From an uncultured Clostridia bacterium (lineage in GTDB: Bacteria > Bacillota > Clostridia > Oscillospirales > Acutalibacteraceae), in assembly GCA_947625785.1 (NCBI GenBank), contig CANQPS010000010.1, forward strand, positions 47,452 to 111,451: a stretch of DNA of 64,000 nt. Reading direction: 5' to 3'. Below the pieces are notes generated by a model. The model did not search any database, was not told the DNA's origin, and saw nothing but the letters and a program-made list of their open reading frames with translations. Shown here in pieces: positions 54,899 to 63,965 of the stretch (position 1 is its first letter; each line of letters starts with the position of its first letter). The position numbers were made by a program, and so were the translations under genes.

Positions 54899-55672
54899 TC
54901 AAGTGGATATATCCGATTGATTTATAATATTGACTTTATTTGAACCCTTTTTAATTTTTTGCTGATTTTTAAAGGGAACAGTACCCTTGGATTTATTATT
55001 TTTTGGAGTGACTTTTTCGTCAGATGTAATTTTTCCGTCATAGATTGTTATAACTCTTTCGCCAAATCTATCTACCATTTCATTATTGTGTGTAACTATT
55101 AAGACAGTAGTTCCGTGCTTATTAATCTCCTTTAACAGCATCATAATATCCTCAGACATATTTTTATCTATATTACCGGTAGGTTCATCTGCTATTATAA
55201 GTTTTGGATTATTAATTAAGGCTCTTGCAAGACCAACCCTTTGCTGTTCGCCTCCTGATAATTCGTTTGGCAGACAATTTTTTTTATCCAGTAAATCGAC
55301 AAGTTCCAACATATAAGGAACACGAATATTAACAAGTTTTTCACTGCATCCGGTTACTCTCATAGCAAATGCTATATTGTCAAACACCGTCATTTTATCT
55401 ATTAATCTGAAATCTTGAAAAACAATTCCCATACTTCTTCTGAGATTAGGGATTTTTCTTTTAGGCATTTTTGTAAGGTCTAAGTCATTAACCCAAAGTT
55501 CGCCAGAGGAGGCACTTTCTTCTCGCATAATAAGTTTTAGAAATGTACTCTTGCCTGCACCGGATTTACCGACTATAAATACAAATTCTCCGTCTTCTAT
55601 TTCAAGGTTAATATTATCTAATGCAACTGCACCATTGTCATATATCTTAGATATATTTTTAAATTTAATCAT
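54899..55672 (-). CDS. ftsE: Cell division ATP-binding protein FtsE
   Basis: A 257-residue ATPase, with Walker A GKSGAGKST (35-43), signature LSGGEQQR, and Walker B LIIADEPTGNID. The last ~40 residues are an extension rich in Lys and Asn not needed for the fold. ATG 55672 follows AAAGGTAAAT; the longer frame to 55732 is not supported. It powers FtsX to switch on the hydrolase at the septum. Confidence 0.95.
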   Translation of the reverse strand: MIKFKNISKIYDNGAVALDNINLEIEDGEFVFIVGKSGAGKSTFLKLIMREESASSGELWVNDLDLTKMPKRKIPNLRRSMGIVFQDFRLIDKMTVFDNIAFAMRVTGCSEKLVNIRVPYMLELVDLLDKKNCLPNELSGGEQQRVGLARALINNPKLIIADEPTGNIDKNMSEDIMMLLKEINKHGTTVLIVTHNNEMVDRFGERVITIYDGKITSDEKVTPKNNKSKGTVPFKNQQKIKKGSNKVNIINQSDIST

Positions 55673-55710
55673 ATAATTTACCTTTCTAAATAATTCTGCA
55701 TAAATCAAAT

Positions 55711-55752
55711 AAAGAGGACTGCAAGTTATCAATTTTGCATTCCTCTTTATTT
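55711..55752 (-). terminator. Terminator between the CdaR-type regulator and ftsE
   Basis: Stem AAAGAGGA..TGCAA with TTGCA..TCCTCTTT; T-rich beyond it on the minus strand. The ftsE promoter must be within the short distance to 55672 or upstream reading through. Confidence 0.75.
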
Positions 55753-55754
55753 AA

Positions 55755-56840
55755 TTAATACTTTATTGGATTTGATGATAAATATTTTTTAACCATAAGG
55801 GCTACTTTGAATACGATTGCGTCTTCAAATTCTCTCAAATCAAGACCCGTTAATTTTTTAATTTTTTCAAGACGATATACAAGAGTATTTCTGTGAACGA
55901 ATAATTTTCTTGATGTTTCGGAAACATTAAGATTATTTTCAAAAAATCTTTGTATTGTAAATAATGTTTCTTGGTCTAATGATTCGATAGAACCACGCTT
56001 AAAAACTTCTTTTAAGAACATATCGCATAATGTTGTTGGTAATTGATAAACAAGTCTTGCGATACCAAGGTTATCATAGCTTATAATTGTGCGTTCGGTA
56101 TCAAATACTTTACCAACTTCAAGTGCGACCTGACCTTCTTTGAACGAACGAGCCAAATCTTTAATACCATTTACAGGAGTGCCTATGCCAATAAGACAAT
56201 GTGTATAGAATTCGCCGGATAATGTATCAACTATTGAACTTGCAAGTTTTTCGAGGTCTTTGGAGTCGATATTGTTTTTTATTTCCTTAACAAGTGCAAT
56301 ATCGGTTTCGTTAATGTTTATAACAAAGTCCTTTGATTTATCCGGGAATAAGTTTTGTATAACATCATAAGCTGAAATATCTGTTTTTGATGTTATTTTT
56401 ATGAGCATACAAACTCTTGTAACATCTGAATTAAATCTTAGTTCACGAGCTTTCAGGTAAATGTCACCCGGCAGGATATTATCGAGAATAACATTCTTAA
56501 TAAAGTTGCCTCTGTCGTATTTTTCATCGTAATATTGTTTGATACTGCTTAACGAAACTGCAAGGAGCATAGCATATTTTTGTGCAAGTTCATCATTACC
56601 TGCCACGAATACGACATATTCGGAGCGAGGTTTGTTTCCGAATGATTTATAAGTACAGCCATTGAGAACAAAAGAATTTGTTGAACACAACATTTCTGTT
56701 GTAATGTTTTCATTAACTTCTCCTATTCTTCCAAGCTCACTACACGCAATAACAACTGAGGTTTCATCAATAACTCCTATTGTTCTATCTATGGCATCAC
56801 GCATTTGATGGATTACACCTTGAAACAATCTGTTAGACAT
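55755..56840 (-). CDS. CdaR/PucR-type transcriptional regulator
   Basis: A 361-residue regulator: N-terminal sensory domain of the sugar diacid type (RLFQGVIHQMRDAI), a middle GGDEF-like domain (~120-280) and a C-terminal PucR helix-turn-helix (LNVSETSRKLFVHRNTLVYRLEKIKKLTG). The inducer is unknown. It lies next to a sugar-ABC ATPase, so control of sugar use is possible. ATG 56840 follows GAGGGAA. Confidence 0.9.
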   Translation of the reverse strand: MSNRLFQGVIHQMRDAIDRTIGVIDETSVVIACSELGRIGEVNENITTEMLCSTNSFVLNGCTYKSFGNKPRSEYVVFVAGNDELAQKYAMLLAVSLSSIKQYYDEKYDRGNFIKNVILDNILPGDIYLKARELRFNSDVTRVCMLIKITSKTDISAYDVIQNLFPDKSKDFVININETDIALVKEIKNNIDSKDLEKLASSIVDTLSGEFYTHCLIGIGTPVNGIKDLARSFKEGQVALEVGKVFDTERTIISYDNLGIARLVYQLPTTLCDMFLKEVFKRGSIESLDQETLFTIQRFFENNLNVSETSRKLFVHRNTLVYRLEKIKKLTGLDLREFEDAIVFKVALMVKKYLSSNPIKY

Positions 56841-57069
56841 ATAAAATTCCCTCACTTTTAATATATTATTACTTTTTTAATTATATATTTACATAAATAG
56901 TACTGTTATTAGACGATTAAGTCTATATATCCATTTTACACAAAATATAATTAAAATGCAACAACTAAATTAAAAAAATATAGACTTTTTTACAATTAAT
57001 TTTAAAATATTTACAAATTATAGTATCTATATTTGTACAAACAGACCGAAATTTTAATTTTATAAAATT

Positions 57070-57105
57070 AAAATCACTCTTATGTTTGAAACATAAGAGT
57101 GATTT
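57070..57105 (-). terminator. Terminator after the sugar-ABC ATPase
   Basis: Seventeen-base stem AAATCACTCTTATGTTT with AAACATAAGAGTGATTT, then T-rich on the minus strand. Confidence 0.88.
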
Positions 57106-57136
57106 ATATAAAGGGGAATCAAAAGTTGTTATTAAA

Positions 57137-58285
57137 TTAAAGTGTTTCCTTAGAAACTGCACCGGCACCGCTTGAATTTACGATAGCACGCTCTGTTGTA
57201 ACATCAAAGAGATGTATTTTTTCCACATCAAAAGCAACTTTTGCTAAATCGCCAGGTTTTGCAGTAGATGTAGGGTCAACACGAGCTGTAACAGGTGAAC
57301 CTTCGATATTGAGGTAAAGATAAATTTCAGCACCCATAAGTTCTGTAACTTCAACAGAAGCATCAAGTATGCCCGATGTTGCTTTTGCGACAAATTCAGG
57401 TTCATCGTGAACATCTTCCGGACGAATACCAAGAATAACTTCTTTGCCTGCATAGCCTTCAAGTATGCCCTTTGGATTTTTTGATTCTGGGAGAGTAATT
57501 GTATATCTGCCAAATTGTAAACCAAAATTTACACCCAATCTTACAACTGTTGCCGGGATAAAGTTCATTTGAGGAGAACCAATAAATCCTGCGACAAATT
57601 TATTGATTGGCTTATCATAGAGGTTTTGTGGTGAGTCTACTTGTTGAACAAAGCCGTCTTTCATAACAACAATTCTTGTACCCATTGTCATAGCTTCTGT
57701 TTGGTCGTGGGTAACATAGATGAATGTTGTACCAAGTCTTTTATGAAGTTTAGAAATCTCTGTTCTCATTTGTGCACGAAGTTTAGCATCGAGGTTTGAA
57801 AGCGGCTCATCGAGTAAGAATACTTTTGGGTCACGAACGATAGCACGGCCGAGTGCAACACGCTGTCTCTGACCACCTGATAAAGCCTTTGGTTTACGGT
57901 CGAGCAAGTGAGCGATATCAAGAATTCTTGCAGCTTCCTGAACTCTACGCTTTGTTTCTTCCGGCGGAGTTTTGCGGAGTTTAAGACCGAAAGCCATATT
58001 GTCATATACAGACATATGAGGGTAAAGAGCATAGTTTTGGAATACCATTGCTATATCTCTGTCTTTTGGAGCTACATCGTTAGCGAGGGTATCGCCTATG
58101 TATAGCTCACCTTTACTGATGTCTTCAAGTCCGGCAATCATACGAAGTGTAGTAGATTTACCGCATCCGGAAGGACCTACGAGAATTATAAATTCCTTGT
58201 CCTCGATTTCAAGATTTACGTCTGTAACAGCTACAACATCACCGTCATAGATTTTATAAACGCCTCTGAGTGATACATTTGCCAT
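57137..58285 (-). CDS. ugpC: Sugar ABC transporter ATPase, UgpC/MsmK type, without adjacent partners
   Basis: A 382-residue ATPase with Walker A GPSGCGKSTT (~37-46), signature LSGGQRQRVALG, Walker B FLLDEPLSNLD and a C-terminal TOBE domain (GIRPEDVHDEP). This type is shared by several carbohydrate importers; MsmK-like proteins often stand alone and serve many of them. No binding protein or permease is next to it. Its codon usage is clearly richer in G+C than most neighbours, as expected for a highly expressed gene. AGGAGG lies before ATG 58285. Confidence 0.93.
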   Translation of the reverse strand: MANVSLRGVYKIYDGDVVAVTDVNLEIEDKEFIILVGPSGCGKSTTLRMIAGLEDISKGELYIGDTLANDVAPKDRDIAMVFQNYALYPHMSVYDNMAFGLKLRKTPPEETKRRVQEAARILDIAHLLDRKPKALSGGQRQRVALGRAIVRDPKVFLLDEPLSNLDAKLRAQMRTEISKLHKRLGTTFIYVTHDQTEAMTMGTRIVVMKDGFVQQVDSPQNLYDKPINKFVAGFIGSPQMNFIPATVVRLGVNFGLQFGRYTITLPESKNPKGILEGYAGKEVILGIRPEDVHDEPEFVAKATSGILDASVEVTELMGAEIYLYLNIEGSPVTARVDPTSTAKPGDLAKVAFDVEKIHLFDVTTERAIVNSSGAGAVSKETL

Positions 58286-58353
58286 ATATTTTTCCTCCTG
58301 ACCTTTAAATGCTTGTCAAAGCATTTAAAAACATATTACAAGTTACAACAAAC

Positions 58354-58404
58354 ATTATAACAGATTTTTTACAATAGTTATAGTATTTTTTTAACTAAAT
58401 TTTA
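58354..58404 (-). repeat. 51-bp direct repeat, copy 1 (promoter-like)
   Basis: About 90% identical to copy 2 (58539-58589). On the minus strand it holds TAAAATTTAGT, a T/A tract, TATAACTATTGTAA and TATAAT. It lies ~70 bp before ugpC. It may be a promoter with a regulator site. Confidence 0.6.
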
Positions 58405-58538
58405 ACTTAAATATTTATATATCTTTTACACAATATCAAGATTTAATACTTGAATTCATTAAAAATTTGTGCATATTTTATATAAAATAATCTCCAAAAC
58501 ATAATAACTATTAAATTTGTTGCTGTATGTCATAAATT

Positions 58539-58589
58539 ATTATAGCAGATTTATTACAATAGTTATATTCTTTTTTTTACTAAATTTTA
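58539..58589 (-). repeat. 51-bp direct repeat, copy 2 (promoter-like)
   Basis: Second copy, 185 bp from the first, with five differences mostly in the A/T tract. Both keep TATAACTATTGTAA and TATAAT, so both could act as starting points for ugpC. Confidence 0.6.
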
Positions 58590-58649
58590 GATGTATAATT
58601 TATCTATTTTTACAAAACGCCCAAAATATGTGATATTTAGGACAGATAT

Positions 58650-59357
58650 TTAATCAAATATACTTTTTATTTCCTGCGGTGTTAATTCTCTCGATTGACC
58701 AACCTGTAAATTTTCGTCAAGAGATAGGTTTCCTATTTTTATTCTTTTTAATTCACAAACTTGTGCATTAATTACTGAAAACATTTTCTTTACTTGGTGG
58801 AATTTACCTTCGCATATTGTAACAAGAGCTTTATAATCGCTTATTATTTCGAGTTTTGCGGGCAGGCATTTCGTTCCATCCAAAAAAATTATGCCATTAG
58901 AAAAGTTTTCTATATCGGAATTGGTTAATTTTCGATTGATTGTTGCCTCATATACTTTATAAATTTCTTTTTTGGGAGAAGTTATTCTATGAGAAAATTC
59001 TCCGTCATCTGTGATAATTAATAATCCTTCGGTATCTTTATCAAGTCTGCCAACAGGAAACAGATTTTTTCGATAGAGATTTTTAGGAATTATATCAATT
59101 ACGGTTTTATCTTTATTATCTTTAGTTGCCGAAACGGTATTTTTGGGTTTATTAAGCATAATATATAAATTTTTTTTGTATAAAATCTGTTGTCCGTTTA
59201 ACATAATTATATCTGTTTCGGGATTAACTTTTCTGGAAGTATCTTTAATTATTTCACCGTTTATGGTTACTTGATTTTTGTAAATGCTTGTTTTGATTTC
59301 GTTTCTTGAAATTGATGTTTGAGAAGATAAAAATTTATCAAGTCTTTCGATAGACAT
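58650..59357 (-). CDS. 16S rRNA pseudouridine synthase, RsuA family
   Basis: A 235-residue protein with an S4 domain (RLDKFLSSQTSISRNEIK) and the catalytic motif GRLDKDTEGLLIITDDG with the nucleophilic Asp, as in RsuA/RluB. ATG 59357 follows AAAGGTGAG; the longer frame to 59366 begins inside that site. Target by family: a pseudouridine in rRNA; the exact position is not shown. Confidence 0.9.
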   Translation of the reverse strand: MSIERLDKFLSSQTSISRNEIKTSIYKNQVTINGEIIKDTSRKVNPETDIIMLNGQQILYKKNLYIMLNKPKNTVSATKDNKDKTVIDIIPKNLYRKNLFPVGRLDKDTEGLLIITDDGEFSHRITSPKKEIYKVYEATINRKLTNSDIENFSNGIIFLDGTKCLPAKLEIISDYKALVTICEGKFHQVKKMFSVINAQVCELKRIKIGNLSLDENLQVGQSRELTPQEIKSIFD

Positions 59358-59391
59358 ATCTCTCACCTTTATTATAAATTATTTTGAATTA

Positions 59392-60357
59392 TTATTTGCT
59401 TTTTATTTTTGCTGCTATCCTGTATAGAGGAGAACCAAAGAATAATAATATTGCTGACAGCTTTCGTTCTTTAGTAAAATATTTATTTCTTATAATGCGA
59501 ATAATATTTTTTCTCAAAAATTGTACCGTATATTTAAACGGATAAGTTTTTTTATATTTTTTGCGTTCAAGTATCATTTTATCAAGTATAAAAAAGTGTG
59601 ACCATATATATCTGAACTCAATTTGTTTTTGTAATGAGGGATATTTATCTGAAAGGGTATTTTTGCATATCTCGTATGCTGTAATAATATTCAGGTCGTC
59701 TGTTACAAAATCAGAATTTGTTATGCTTTCGTCTCTCAATACATAGTAATAGTACGGATGTGTGGTTACTGCAACAGTATTTATTATAGGTATAAGGTCG
59801 TTCATAAAGAAAACATCTTCATATCTTTTTCCTCTTTGAAATAATATTTTATCAAAAATTTCACGCTTATATAGTTTGCACCATACCCATATATTAAGCA
59901 TATTTTTTCCTTCAAGCATATATCTGAATGCATCTTCGTTATTGCACACAAAAGTTTGCTCCTCAATCGCTTGTGGTCTTATAGAATTTTTAGTACATAA
60001 CGATACTCCACAGCAACTTATATCAGCATTATTTTTTTCAATAAGTTCGTATAATTTTTCGTACATATATTCGCTTATATAATCGTCACTATCTACAAAA
60101 CCGATATATTCACCGGTTGCACTTTTAATTCCTGCATTTCTTGCGTCACTTAAACCTCCGTTATCTTTATGTATAACCTTAATGCGATGGTCTTGTTCAG
60201 CATAATTGTCACATATATTTCCGCAATTATCAGGTGAGCCGTCATCAACTAATATAATTTCCAAATTCTTGTAAGTTTGGTTTATTACGGACTTTATACA
60301 TCTATCAAGATGTTTTTCAACTTTATATATGGGGATTACAACACTTATTATAGGCAT
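59392..60357 (-). CDS. Family 2 glycosyltransferase
   Basis: A 321-residue GT-A enzyme: nucleotide-binding VVIPIYKVEKHLDRC, ILVDDGSPDNC, the NGGLSDARNAG loop and the metal motif FVDSDDYI. No membrane segments. It is the last of three surface-polymer genes (GT2, LicD, GT2) transcribed in order from 62296, so it probably adds a sugar to a surface glycan. Confidence 0.88.
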   Translation of the reverse strand: MPIISVVIPIYKVEKHLDRCIKSVINQTYKNLEIILVDDGSPDNCGNICDNYAEQDHRIKVIHKDNGGLSDARNAGIKSATGEYIGFVDSDDYISEYMYEKLYELIEKNNADISCCGVSLCTKNSIRPQAIEEQTFVCNNEDAFRYMLEGKNMLNIWVWCKLYKREIFDKILFQRGKRYEDVFFMNDLIPIINTVAVTTHPYYYYVLRDESITNSDFVTDDLNIITAYEICKNTLSDKYPSLQKQIEFRYIWSHFFILDKMILERKKYKKTYPFKYTVQFLRKNIIRIIRNKYFTKERKLSAILLFFGSPLYRIAAKIKSK

Positions 60358-60385
60358 AGAAGATACCTTCTTTCACAAAAAAACA

Positions 60386-61213
60386 TTATTTTTCACCGTT
60401 TTCTAAATCGTAAAAAACTATATTATGGTGTGGTTTTTGTTGTTCGGCAGGAGGCAATGTCATATAGTCACCAAATGCTATTTTTAAATATTCATCATAT
60501 CCCACAGGTATAGGCATTTGCATATTTTCAAATTCCTTATAAACGGCAGATGCAAATATTTCTTTTGGATACTTATTTTTCATATAATGAGGGCCGGCAC
60601 AAAGTTCTGTTATATATCTGCATTCATTTATTGAGTATTGGCTCATTTTTCTCTCACAATACCGCCAGATTTTCTTTCTTATCTCAGATGAACGAAATAC
60701 TCCGAGTAATATCTTACTGCCAAGTGTTATAATTTTTCCGTGATTTTTCGGAACTACCTGTGATAGGAATAATGAATATAACATACAATGAAGTATCTGC
60801 ATTTTCCTTTTAAAATTACTGTTAGGACAAGCGTCCAACGGAAATATATCCATCATAAAACCGTGTGGAACATCAATATTTTGTTGTTCTGCTTTTATAC
60901 AAGTAGTATTTGTATCTACTATTGTTGTAAAAATATTTCCCGTAAATATTGTATCATCGGTACGAAGAAGTTTAAAGCGATTATGTTTATTATTATCCCA
61001 TAATTTATAGAGTTTTTCATAGTCGTTTCGGGGCATAAATATATCAATGTCATCGTCCCAAGGGATAAATCCCTTATGTCTTACAGCACCTATACAGCAG
61101 CCGCCACAAAAATAAAATAATAAATTGTTCTTTTCGCAAAAATCTTTGAAATATACAAGACATTCGAGTTCTTTCTCTTGAATTTTTCGCAGTTCCGACA
61201 TTGATATTTCCAT
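60386..61213 (-). CDS. LicD family phosphotransferase
   Basis: A 275-residue protein with the LicD motif RHKGFIPWDDDIDIFMPR and the nearby FYFCGGCCIGA. LicD enzymes transfer phosphocholine or a similar phosphate group to a teichoic acid or glycan. It lies three bases after the upstream glycosyltransferase, with GAGGTAA before ATG 61213. No choline kinase gene is seen nearby, so the group added is open. Confidence 0.9.
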   Translation of the reverse strand: MEISMSELRKIQEKELECLVYFKDFCEKNNLLFYFCGGCCIGAVRHKGFIPWDDDIDIFMPRNDYEKLYKLWDNNKHNRFKLLRTDDTIFTGNIFTTIVDTNTTCIKAEQQNIDVPHGFMMDIFPLDACPNSNFKRKMQILHCMLYSLFLSQVVPKNHGKIITLGSKILLGVFRSSEIRKKIWRYCERKMSQYSINECRYITELCAGPHYMKNKYPKEIFASAVYKEFENMQMPIPVGYDEYLKIAFGDYMTLPPAEQQKPHHNIVFYDLENGEK

Positions 61214-61216
61214 AAT

Positions 61217-62296
61217 TTACCTCATTCTGTTGAATGTAACTTGGTCTTTAACTCTCTGTATCTCTTTGTATGCTTCATCAGACAGCTTTAAGTGCCAGAA
61301 AGGAGAGATTAATATACCTATTAGTGTGCCGAAACCGTATGATAAGTGCAAAACTAAAAATATAAATGGTAATGCAAGATATGTGGGATTAAACTTCTTA
61401 TTTTTAACTGCTAAAATTGACATACCTATATCTGCTATAAAATACAGACATAATAGTATTATTAGCGGTATACTAATCCCGAAAAATATTGTTAAAGCGA
61501 TTGACGCAATAATTGCTAAAACAAATACAAAAGGTATAAAATGAAATAGTGATAAACATCTTGGCTCTTCGGCAATAGTTAATCCTATCCATTTGCCATT
61601 GCTAAATTTTTGCTTAATCATACTCCAAATATCGCTTCTTATATTTTGATATGATATAATTTCAGGAGAAAAACAGAGCCTATAACCATTTTTCCTTATT
61701 CGATAATGAAGTTCATTATCCTCTGTTCTTCCGAGATTTTCGTTAAATCCTCCGCATTTTTCAAAAACTTCTCGTCTGTATGCTCCGTGAAATAATGAAT
61801 TTACATATTTCTTTTCATTGGTAGTTCGCCTGTAAGATGCTATATTACTGCCAAACATAGATGTTTCTGCCAATAATAAAGTTTCTTTCCATTGTGTGCT
61901 GTCGATAATTATATTTGGTCTTGCTCCGCCGCAAATATATTCTCCGCTTTTAATTGTTTCAACATTTTTGCTTACAAAATTTTCCGGTACGCTTGCGTGA
62001 GCGTCTACTCTTATAATAATATCTCCAACAGCATTTTTTATTGCTGTATTCCAACCGGAAGCCTGATTATGTCCTTGATTAGTCACAACTCTAATATTAT
62101 AAAAATCATTTTTATTTTTTGCTGCGAAATTTTTCATTACTTCCAATGTTCTGTCGGTTGAATGTGAATTTACTAATATAATTTCAATTTTATCGTGCGG
62201 ATAATCTTGTTTGCAGACATCTTCAAAAACTTTAACAATATTTTTTTGCTCGTTGTATGCTATGATACAAAAGGAAACAAGTAAATCATTTGCCAT
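61217..62296 (-). CDS. Family 2 glycosyltransferase with C-terminal membrane segments
   Basis: A 359-residue enzyme: GT2 start (FCIIAYNEQKNIVKVFEDV), IILVNSHSTDRT, the acidic IIRVDAHAS motif and the GGFNENLGRTEDNELHYR acceptor part. Three or four hydrophobic segments follow (~255-330), as in succinoglycan ExoA-like transferases that work at the membrane. AAAGGTGTG lies before ATG 62296. First gene of the minus-strand cluster, divergent from the TagB/F-like gene. Confidence 0.88.
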   Translation of the reverse strand: MANDLLVSFCIIAYNEQKNIVKVFEDVCKQDYPHDKIEIILVNSHSTDRTLEVMKNFAAKNKNDFYNIRVVTNQGHNQASGWNTAIKNAVGDIIIRVDAHASVPENFVSKNVETIKSGEYICGGARPNIIIDSTQWKETLLLAETSMFGSNIASYRRTTNEKKYVNSLFHGAYRREVFEKCGGFNENLGRTEDNELHYRIRKNGYRLCFSPEIISYQNIRSDIWSMIKQKFSNGKWIGLTIAEEPRCLSLFHFIPFVFVLAIIASIALTIFFGISIPLIILLCLYFIADIGMSILAVKNKKFNPTYLALPFIFLVLHLSYGFGTLIGILISPFWHLKLSDEAYKEIQRVKDQVTFNRMR

Positions 62297-62480
62297 TTAA
62301 CTCACACCTTTTTCTAAAATATTCATATCAAATAGATTATAAATTTTATGTTGTAATTTGTCAAACATTAACTTAACTTGTAACAAGATATTTACAAATA
62401 ACATAAAATTCATAGTATTATAATAATATGCACTAATATTTATGCTATTATAGTCTATAATAATAAAGAGGAGGCTAAAT

Positions 62481-63674
62481 ATGAGAAATTTATTACATAA
62501 ATTTATTCCTGATAAAATTTATTATTTTTTTGTTGATTTGGTGCATTATATACCATATTTAATTTGCTGTGTATTTCCTGTTAAGAAAAATAAAATATAT
62601 GTCTGCAGTTTTTACGATGGTGATTACAGCGATAATCCTAAATATATTGTCGAAAAAATAAAACAGGATTATCAGGATTATGATATAGTATGGGCTATAA
62701 AAAAGTCTTTAATTTCAAATAATAATGTACCTGATAACATAAGAGTTGTTCAGTCAAGAACCTTTAGAGACAAGTATGAAATGGCAACGGCAGCTGTTTG
62801 GATTGATAATTGCAGAAAATTATATAAAGTTCACAGACGCAAAAATCAACAATATATACAAACTTGGCACGGTGCTCCCGGTATTAAAAAGTGCGAGGGC
62901 GATAGCGAAGAAACTCTTAATAAAAGATATTTACAACAGGCTAAAAGAGATTCTAAAATGTGTACCCTTATGATTAGCAACAGTGAATTTACAGATAATT
63001 TATTCAAAAGAGCTTTTTGGTATGACGGAGAAATTATTAGATGCGGTTCTCCGAGAAATGATATTTTATGTACCTTGCCTCAGGAAATTTATAATAAAAT
63101 AAGAAATTATTATAATATACCTAATAACCGGAAGATTGTCTTGTATGCTCCTACTTTCCGCAAAAATGAACAAACTGATATATACGATATTAACATTTAT
63201 GATATAGATGCCGAAAGATGTATAAATGCCTTGAACAAGCGTTTTGGCGGCGAATGGATTATGCTTATGAGATTACACCCTAATATCAATAATCAAAAAT
63301 TTAATATAAATGTTGATGCCGGCTATATAAGAGATGTTTCTAAATATCCTGATATGCAGGAACTCTTAGCTGTAAGTGATTGTTTGATTACTGATTTTTC
63401 TTCCAGCAATATAGATTATTTATTAACTAAAAGACCTTGTTTTTGTTACGCCGCCGACTTGGACAGATATAAAAGAGGTTTTTATTTCAAATTGGAAGAT
63501 ATGCCCTTTAACTATTCTAAAAATAACAACGAATTAGTAAATGATATTGAAAATTTTGATTATAATGATTACCTTATTAGACGTGAAAGATTTATGAATA
63601 ATACTAAGATGATTGACGATGGAAATGCCTCTAAACGAGTAGCAGATATTATATTTTATAATAATTGCGAATAA
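62481..63674 (+). CDS. CDP-glycerol:glycerophosphotransferase family protein (TagB/TagF-like)
   Basis: A 397-residue member of the family that builds poly(glycerol phosphate) and related polymers. It has TWHGAPGIKK (catalytic His), SNSEFTDNLFKRAF, RCGSPRNDIL, LYAPTFRK and the C-terminal block DCLITDFSSSNIDYLLTKRP, the usual family marks. It probably transfers phosphoglycerol or phosphoribitol units to a surface polymer. AGGAGG precedes ATG 62481. Confidence 0.9.
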   Translation: MRNLLHKFIPDKIYYFFVDLVHYIPYLICCVFPVKKNKIYVCSFYDGDYSDNPKYIVEKIKQDYQDYDIVWAIKKSLISNNNVPDNIRVVQSRTFRDKYEMATAAVWIDNCRKLYKVHRRKNQQYIQTWHGAPGIKKCEGDSEETLNKRYLQQAKRDSKMCTLMISNSEFTDNLFKRAFWYDGEIIRCGSPRNDILCTLPQEIYNKIRNYYNIPNNRKIVLYAPTFRKNEQTDIYDINIYDIDAERCINALNKRFGGEWIMLMRLHPNINNQKFNINVDAGYIRDVSKYPDMQELLAVSDCLITDFSSSNIDYLLTKRPCFCYAADLDRYKRGFYFKLEDMPFNYSKNNNELVNDIENFDYNDYLIRRERFMNNTKMIDDGNASKRVADIIFYNNCE

Positions 63675-63749
63675 AAAAGAATAAGTTTATGGAATATATA
63701 AATCGTTATTCTTTGTCATTTGGCGGCATAACACTGTATAAAAATAAAA

Positions 63750-63925
63750 ACAACAGGATTTAAAAAAATTGTATTGGAATTTATGTTGGATACTATACGG
63801 CACAACTATTACATATGGTGAAATCGCAGGAAAAATCGCTAAACAAAAAAATTAAAAGAATGTCTGCACAAGCAGTAGGTGGTGCTGTTGGAGATAATTC
63901 AATTTTTTTTAACATTTAATATCAA
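63750..63925 (+). pseudogene. Decayed methylated-DNA-cysteine methyltransferase (Ogt/MGMT) fragment
   Basis: Pieces in different frames match the family: a start FKKIVLEFMLDTI, then, after a frame change, YGTTITYGEIAGKIAKQ which ends at a stop, then, in another frame, RMSAQAVGGAVGDNSI. In intact enzymes these run together and lead into the catalytic PCHRV, which is missing here. So it is a broken, shortened remnant. Confidence 0.7.
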
Positions 63926-63933
63926 AAAAGTAG

Positions 63934-63965
63934 TTGACAAAGAAGCGAAAGTATGGTAATATAAT
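63934..63965 (+). promoter_or_regulatory. Strong promoter near the right edge, perhaps of an rRNA operon
   Basis: TTGACA at 63934-63939, then 17 bases, TAATAT (63957-63962) overlapping TATAAT (63960-63965), followed by AAAGCTGTCGAGC. The consensus -35 and the GCTGTC-type leader recall clostridial rRNA promoters; the transcribed gene is beyond the window. Confidence 0.5.

Larger units (their letters stand above)
58286..58649. other. Non-coding region with two 51-bp direct repeats
   Basis: A 364-bp stretch upstream of ugpC with no gene. It carries two copies of a 51-bp sequence (separate entries), each with TATAAT on the minus strand. Confidence 0.6.

Noticed and set aside
57244..58032. Same-strand alternative frames inside ugpC
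   Set aside because: They are shadows in a gene with complete ABC motifs; the open frames reflect its base composition.
58286..58649. CRISPR array from the repeated blocks
   Set aside because: Only two copies, 185 bp apart, of AT-rich promoter-like sequence, and no cas genes.
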